A stretch of 64,000 nucleotides of DNA, taken from the NCBI GenBank assembly GCA_004011965.1, contig RYZV01000001.1, positions 507,726 to 571,725 on the forward strand, read 5' to 3'. Below are positions 60,227 through 64,000 of the stretch, piece after piece. This DNA comes from Mycoplasma sp. ATU-Cv-703. GTDB lineage: Bacteria; Bacillota_I; Bacilli_A; Mycoplasmatales; Metamycoplasmataceae. Under the pieces are notes generated by a model. The model ran no database searches. It saw only the letters and a program-made list of their open reading frames with translations, and was not told where the DNA came from. Position numbers and translations under genes: made by a program. Numbering within the stretch: position 1 is the stretch's first letter; each line of letters starts with the position of its first letter.

Positions 60227-61319
60227 ATTACTAAAAACCACCCCTTTAAAAGACGGCTTTTACATGCCGGGCGAGTTTGAACCCCACGTTGGTTGTTGAA
60301 TGGTTTTTCCCGAACGTTTAGACACGTGGCGCGCTAAAGCCGGACCGGCTCAAGCGACTTTCGCCCAAGTGGCTAACGCGATTAGTCAGTTTGAACCAGT
60401 TACGATGGTAGTGAGCAAAGCGACGGAAAAAGCGGCTCGCGCAATTTTAAACTCTAAAGTGCGCATCTTGGTCTACCCATCGGATGATTCTTGGATGCGA
60501 GACATTGGACCGACTTTTGTCCGTAACAAGGCTGGCGATGTGCGCGGAGTAGACTGAATTTTTAACGCCTGAGGAGGACAAGCATACGAGTCGTGAGACC
60601 AGGACGATTTGATGGCTAAAAATGTCTTAGACTATTTAAAGATTGATCGCTACCGAGCACCACTTATTTTGGAAGGAGGTTCAATTCATTCCGACGGCGA
60701 AGGAACGATTTACACGACTGAGGAATGTTTGCTTAATCCTAACCGCAACCCCAACCTAACTAAGCAGCAAATAGAAAATTACCTCAAGGAATACTTGGGA
60801 GCTGAAAAAGTGATTTGAATTCCCTACGGAGTTTTCAAAGACGAAACGAGCGGTCATGTGGATAACATTTGCTGCGTAATTAAACCCGGCCGGGTGTTCT
60901 TGGGATGGTCGGACAACCCCGACGACCCTCAGTACGAGCGAAGTCAGAAAGATTACGAGTACCTTAGCAAAATGACCGATGCTCGCGGACGGAAAATTGA
61001 AGTTGTCAAAATGCCTATGCCAACTAAACCGCTTTACCGTAGCAAAGAGCAAGCTTTGGAAATTGAAACGCAACTTGCCAAAGCTCGACCAGTTGGCGAA
61101 AGATTAGCGGCTAGTTACGTTAATTTTTACATTGCTAACGGCGGGATTGTCATGCCAACTTTTGGTTTGCCGAGCGACCACGCAGCGATTGAATTAATTA
61201 AGCGGGAATTTCCCGACCGCAAAGTAGTTCCGATTCCTTCGATCGAAGTTTTACTCGGCGGCGGAAACTTCCACTGCATTACCCAGCAAGAAATCAAAAC
61301 ACCGCGCCACAAATCTTAA
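60219..61319 (+). CDS. aguA: Agmatine deiminase
   Basis: A 366-residue enzyme of the guanidino-group-modifying family that hydrolyses agmatine to N-carbamoylputrescine and ammonia. Motifs: [44 protein letters not shown], the ETSGHVDN motif and the nucleophile Cys353 in [15 protein letters not shown] at 60297, 60555, 60570, 60594 and 60816 are Trp. It is the last gene of the agmatine operon; no carbamate kinase follows before mnmG. Confidence 0.95.
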
Positions 61320-61338
61320 ATTTTGTAGAATAAAAAAG

Positions 61339-63183
61339 ATGGAAAAACACTTTGAAGCGATCGTTATCGGCGGAGGCCACGCCGGCGTTGAAGCCGCTTT
61401 TGCTTTGGCCAATTCCCGCGTTAAAGCTGCTCTGATTACTCCTAACTTACGTCGCCTGGCTAGCATGCCTTGCAACCCGGCGATCGGCGGTCCGGCCAAG
61501 GGGATTTTGACCCGCGAAATTGATGCTCTGGGCGGAGTGCAAGGTTATTTCAGCGATTTAGCGATGATCCAAATTAAAATGCTCAACCAGAGCAAAGGAC
61601 CAGCCGTGCGGGCTTTGCGGGCTCAAATTGACAAAGATAAGTACAGCCAACTGATTTACGAGGCGGCCAAACGTCATCCGCATTTAAACTTGATGGGGTC
61701 CATGGTTGAAGACTTAATCGTTGAGCAGGGACAAATCCAAGGAGTGGTGCTGACTGGCGGCCAAAAGATTTTGGCCCCTGCAGTTTTAATTACGACGGGC
61801 ACTTACTTAAACGCTCAAATTTTGCAAGGTTTGAAAAAAACTGCCAGCGGCCCCGACGGAGAAAAAGGCAGTTATGGCTTGAGTGCCGCCTTAGCGCGAC
61901 TTGGTTTTTCACTCCAGAGACTTAAAACCGGCACTCCGCCGCGCATTTTAGCCAGTTCGATTGATTTTAGTCAAGTCCAAGAGGAAGTGTTGCCACCGGA
62001 AAAGCACGCTTTTTCTAATCGTTCGGGTCGACAATTAGACGAGCAAATTCACTGCTACTTAACTCACACCAACCAGAAAACTCACGCGGTGATTCGGGAA
62101 AATCTGAGTAAGTCGTCGCTTTACAGCGGTTTAATCAAAGGAGTGGGACCGCGCTACTGTCCTTCGATTGAAGACAAAGTTTGCCGCTTTCCCGATCGTC
62201 CGAGGCACCAAATTTTTTACGAACCCGAAGACGCTGCCTCCACCACTATTTATTTAAACGGCCTGTCAACTTCTTTGCCGCCCGAAGTGCAAGCCAAGGT
62301 AGTTAAAACTTTGCCAGGTTGCGCAAACGCTAAAGTGCTCAAATGGGGTTATGCGATTGAATACGACGCGGTTGACCCGCTGGAATTAAAAGCAACTTTG
62401 GAAACTAAGCGCGTGGCAGGTCTTTACTTGGCGGGTCAAATAAACGGCACTTCCGGCTACGAAGAAGCAGCCGCTCAGGGACTGATCGCTGGAATTAACA
62501 TCGCTTGCAAACTTAACCAGCGCGAACCAGTTGTGCTGGGTCGCGACCAAGCTTATATCGGCGTTTTGATTGATGACCTAGTTACGCGCGGGACACGCGA
62601 ACCTTACCGAATGCTTACTTCTAGAGCCGAGTACCGCTTGCTTTTACGTCACGATAACGCTGACCAGCGGCTGAGCGAAATCGGCTACCGAGTCGGACTT
62701 ATTTCGGAGCAAGAAATCAAAAAAATTCGGGCTAAGTACGAAGAAATTGAACAAAGCGTTCGACACTTAGAATCCACTTACCTTTCAACCAAAAGCCAGT
62801 TGGCGCTCCGAATTGGCCTGAGCGAATCAACGAGTTTGGCTCAGTTGATTGTCCGCGGGTTAGTTGACCCGAGCGAACTAATTAATTCGCCTTACTTAAG
62901 CGAAATTACCACGCGAGTTAAACTGGGCGGTTACATCGCCAAACAAAACCGCGAAGTGAGCAAAATGGTCAAACTGGAAAAGATTTTAATTCCCGAAACT
63001 ATTAACTACCACGAAGTTAGCAATTTAGCTTCGGAAGCACGTCAAAAACTCAGTTTAATTAGACCGCGTACTATCGGTCAAGCTCGGCGGGTAGCAGGGG
63101 TTAATTTGGTTGATATTCAAATGTTAACTTTTTACCTTGTTTCGCAAGGTAAAGTGCGACCCTTTGACCAAAAGCGCTCCTAA
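61339..63183 (+). CDS. mnmG: tRNA U34 5-carboxymethylaminomethyl modifying enzyme MnmG
   Basis: A 614-residue FAD enzyme that with MnmE modifies the wobble uridine of tRNAs. FAD-binding [13 protein letters not shown] at the N-terminus, [20 protein letters not shown], the signature [22 protein letters not shown] shortened here, and [15 protein letters not shown]. It uses TGG Trp only. TAGAAT (61326-61331) ends 7 nt before the ATG and no ribosome-binding site is present, so the mRNA is probably leaderless. Confidence 0.97.
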   Translation: MEKHFEAIVIGGGHAGVEAAFALANSRVKAALITPNLRRLASMPCNPAIGGPAKGILTREIDALGGVQGYFSDLAMIQIKMLNQSKGPAVRALRAQIDKDKYSQLIYEAAKRHPHLNLMGSMVEDLIVEQGQIQGVVLTGGQKILAPAVLITTGTYLNAQILQGLKKTASGPDGEKGSYGLSAALARLGFSLQRLKTGTPPRILASSIDFSQVQEEVLPPEKHAFSNRSGRQLDEQIHCYLTHTNQKTHAVIRENLSKSSLYSGLIKGVGPRYCPSIEDKVCRFPDRPRHQIFYEPEDAASTTIYLNGLSTSLPPEVQAKVVKTLPGCANAKVLKWGYAIEYDAVDPLELKATLETKRVAGLYLAGQINGTSGYEEAAAQGLIAGINIACKLNQREPVVLGRDQAYIGVLIDDLVTRGTREPYRMLTSRAEYRLLLRHDNADQRLSEIGYRVGLISEQEIKKIRAKYEEIEQSVRHLESTYLSTKSQLALRIGLSESTSLAQLIVRGLVDPSELINSPYLSEITTRVKLGGYIAKQNREVSKMVKLEKILIPETINYHEVSNLASEARQKLSLIRPRTIGQARRVAGVNLVDIQMLTFYLVSQGKVRPFDQKRS

Positions 63184-63251
63184 CTTTAGTCTTAGCTAGG
63201 CCACAGTAGTGCGTACTAGGGTGACTAGATTGGTTTAGCGGTGAAATTAGG

Positions 63252-63257
63252 TACAAT
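63252..63257 (+). promoter_or_regulatory. Promoter -10 box, leaderless ECF S-component transcript
   Basis: TACAAT ends 9 nt before the ATG at 63267 with no ribosome-binding site between. Confidence 0.55.
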
Positions 63258-63266
63258 TTGGTAGTC

Positions 63267-64000
63267 ATGTGAGTATTTTGAAAGTCGGTCAGAATTCGGG
63301 CTTGGAACATCCGTAAGATCGCCTTTGTTTCCATTTTAATTTCAACTTCGGTCACATTCATTTTAATTTTTTCGAGCGTCATTCCGATCGCCGCTTTACC
63401 CTCTTTTAAAATCACTTTGGCCGGACTACCAATTAAACTGACTGGCTATATTTTCGGTCCTTTTATCGGCGCGATTACAGGAATTGCTAGCGACATTATT
63501 TCCTTCATGTTTCGGCCCACTTTTTTGCACTGGTGGTACACCTTAGCTTTTGCTTTGGTTGGTTTAATTCCCGGAGTGATCGGTTACATCTTCAACCGCC
63601 GCTGACTTAACAAGCAAGACGTGGATAAACTTTTTACCCGTAAATACATTGACTCCAACTTTTTGGTCACGGTAGTTATTTTGCTGCTGATTTTAGTGGG
63701 AGTGACAACTTTTGTGGTTCTCCAAGGCGACCAAGTTTTTGAGCGTCAGGAACTGATCACTAATAAGTGGGTTTTTCTTGGCATTTCCATGTTTGGAATT
63801 TCGACGATGCTAATCGGAATTTTTGTTTTTCGTTTTGCCCTCAAACCGCGTTCTTTTAACGGCGTAATTCCGATCATCGCTTTTTCGGCGATTTTAGAAA
63901 TTTGCACCACACCGATTTTAACGCTCGGTGACGTGGCAGTTTGGGGATACGATATGAAGCAGTTTGTCACGCTTTTAACTGGCCACCTAATTTTGACTCC
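63267..64000 (+). CDS. ECF transporter S component, 3' truncated
   Basis: The first 244 codons of a membrane protein running off the window. The start atg-tga-gta gives MWVFWKSVRIRAWN, with TGA Trp at 63270, 63279 and 63603. FITLAGLPIKLTGYIFGPF-like text (TLAGLPIKLTGYIFGPFIGA) and GIASDIISFMF are typical of folate-type (FolT-like) ECF S components. Five or more helices are seen. The transported vitamin is not provable here. Confidence 0.82.

Noticed and set aside
1-64000. CRISPR arrays, insertion sequences or prophage genes
   Set aside because: No regularly spaced repeats, transposase motifs or phage structural genes were seen; the only island-like region is 47.8-51.1 kb.

Overview
The window comes from a mollicute (Mycoplasma-like bacterium) that reads UGA as tryptophan. 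Dozens of conserved proteins run through in-frame TGA codons at positions where their families have Trp. The clearest case is ribosomal protein S14, whose conserved KASW ending is written gcg-agc-tga before a tag stop. SecY likewise ends ctt-tga-tag. All coordinates below use genetic code 4. Other mollicute traits are the very compact gene packing with many 1-30 nt overlaps, lipoproteins with a Cys lipobox, TATAAT -10 boxes with poor -35 boxes, a 5S rRNA gene apart from 16S/23S, and long low-complexity tails on ribosomal proteins. Base composition looks more GC-rich than in most mycoplasmas (not computed). I do not name a species.

Layout. 1-2.1 kb: two tandem BMP-type nucleoside-binding lipoprotein genes, the first cut by the window edge. 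2.2-8 kb: pheS-pheT, a YmdB-type phosphoesterase and an AbgT-family transporter. 8-9 kb: a lipoprotein with two related domains. 9-11.6 kb: a three-gene overlapping operon (PHP phosphoesterase, ABC/SMC-like ATPase, 94-residue protein), a candidate defence module. 11.6-13.7 kb: an AlkA-like glycosylase, a membrane protein and a YneF-like protein. 13.77 kb: 5S rRNA. 14-18.9 kb: nucleoside ABC transporter (ATPase and two permeases) with purine nucleoside phosphorylase. 19-23 kb: MATE exporter, convergent pyrG and an ECF S component. 23-25.4 kb: lon behind a CIRCE operator. 25.5-41.3 kb: the S10-spc-alpha ribosomal superoperon (rpsJ to rplQ, with secY, adk, map, infA, rpmJ, rpoA). 41.4-47.7 kb: lipoprotein, leucyl aminopeptidase, GpsB/DivIVA-like protein, RNase P RNA, pgsA and a GH13-like protein that has lost its catalytic residues. 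47.8-51.0 kb: an AT-rich island with an AAA ATPase and a subtilisin-like protease, resembling the IetAS defence pair. 51.2-57.7 kb: rplM-rpsI-tRNA-Ile, galU, parE-parC. 57.7-61.3 kb: putrescine carbamoyltransferase, APC antiporter and agmatine deiminase. 61.3-64 kb: mnmG and a truncated ECF S component.

How the genes fit together. The BMP lipoproteins, the ABC transporter and DeoD form a nucleoside uptake and phosphorolysis route, expected in an organism lacking de novo purine synthesis. The agmatine cluster would convert agmatine to putrescine and carbamoyl phosphate, which yields ATP if a carbamate kinase is encoded elsewhere; none is in this window. The most interesting elements are the IetAS-like island, the PHP-ATPase operon, a roughly 160-nt insertion in the P3 region of RNase P RNA, and the GH13 pseudoenzyme.
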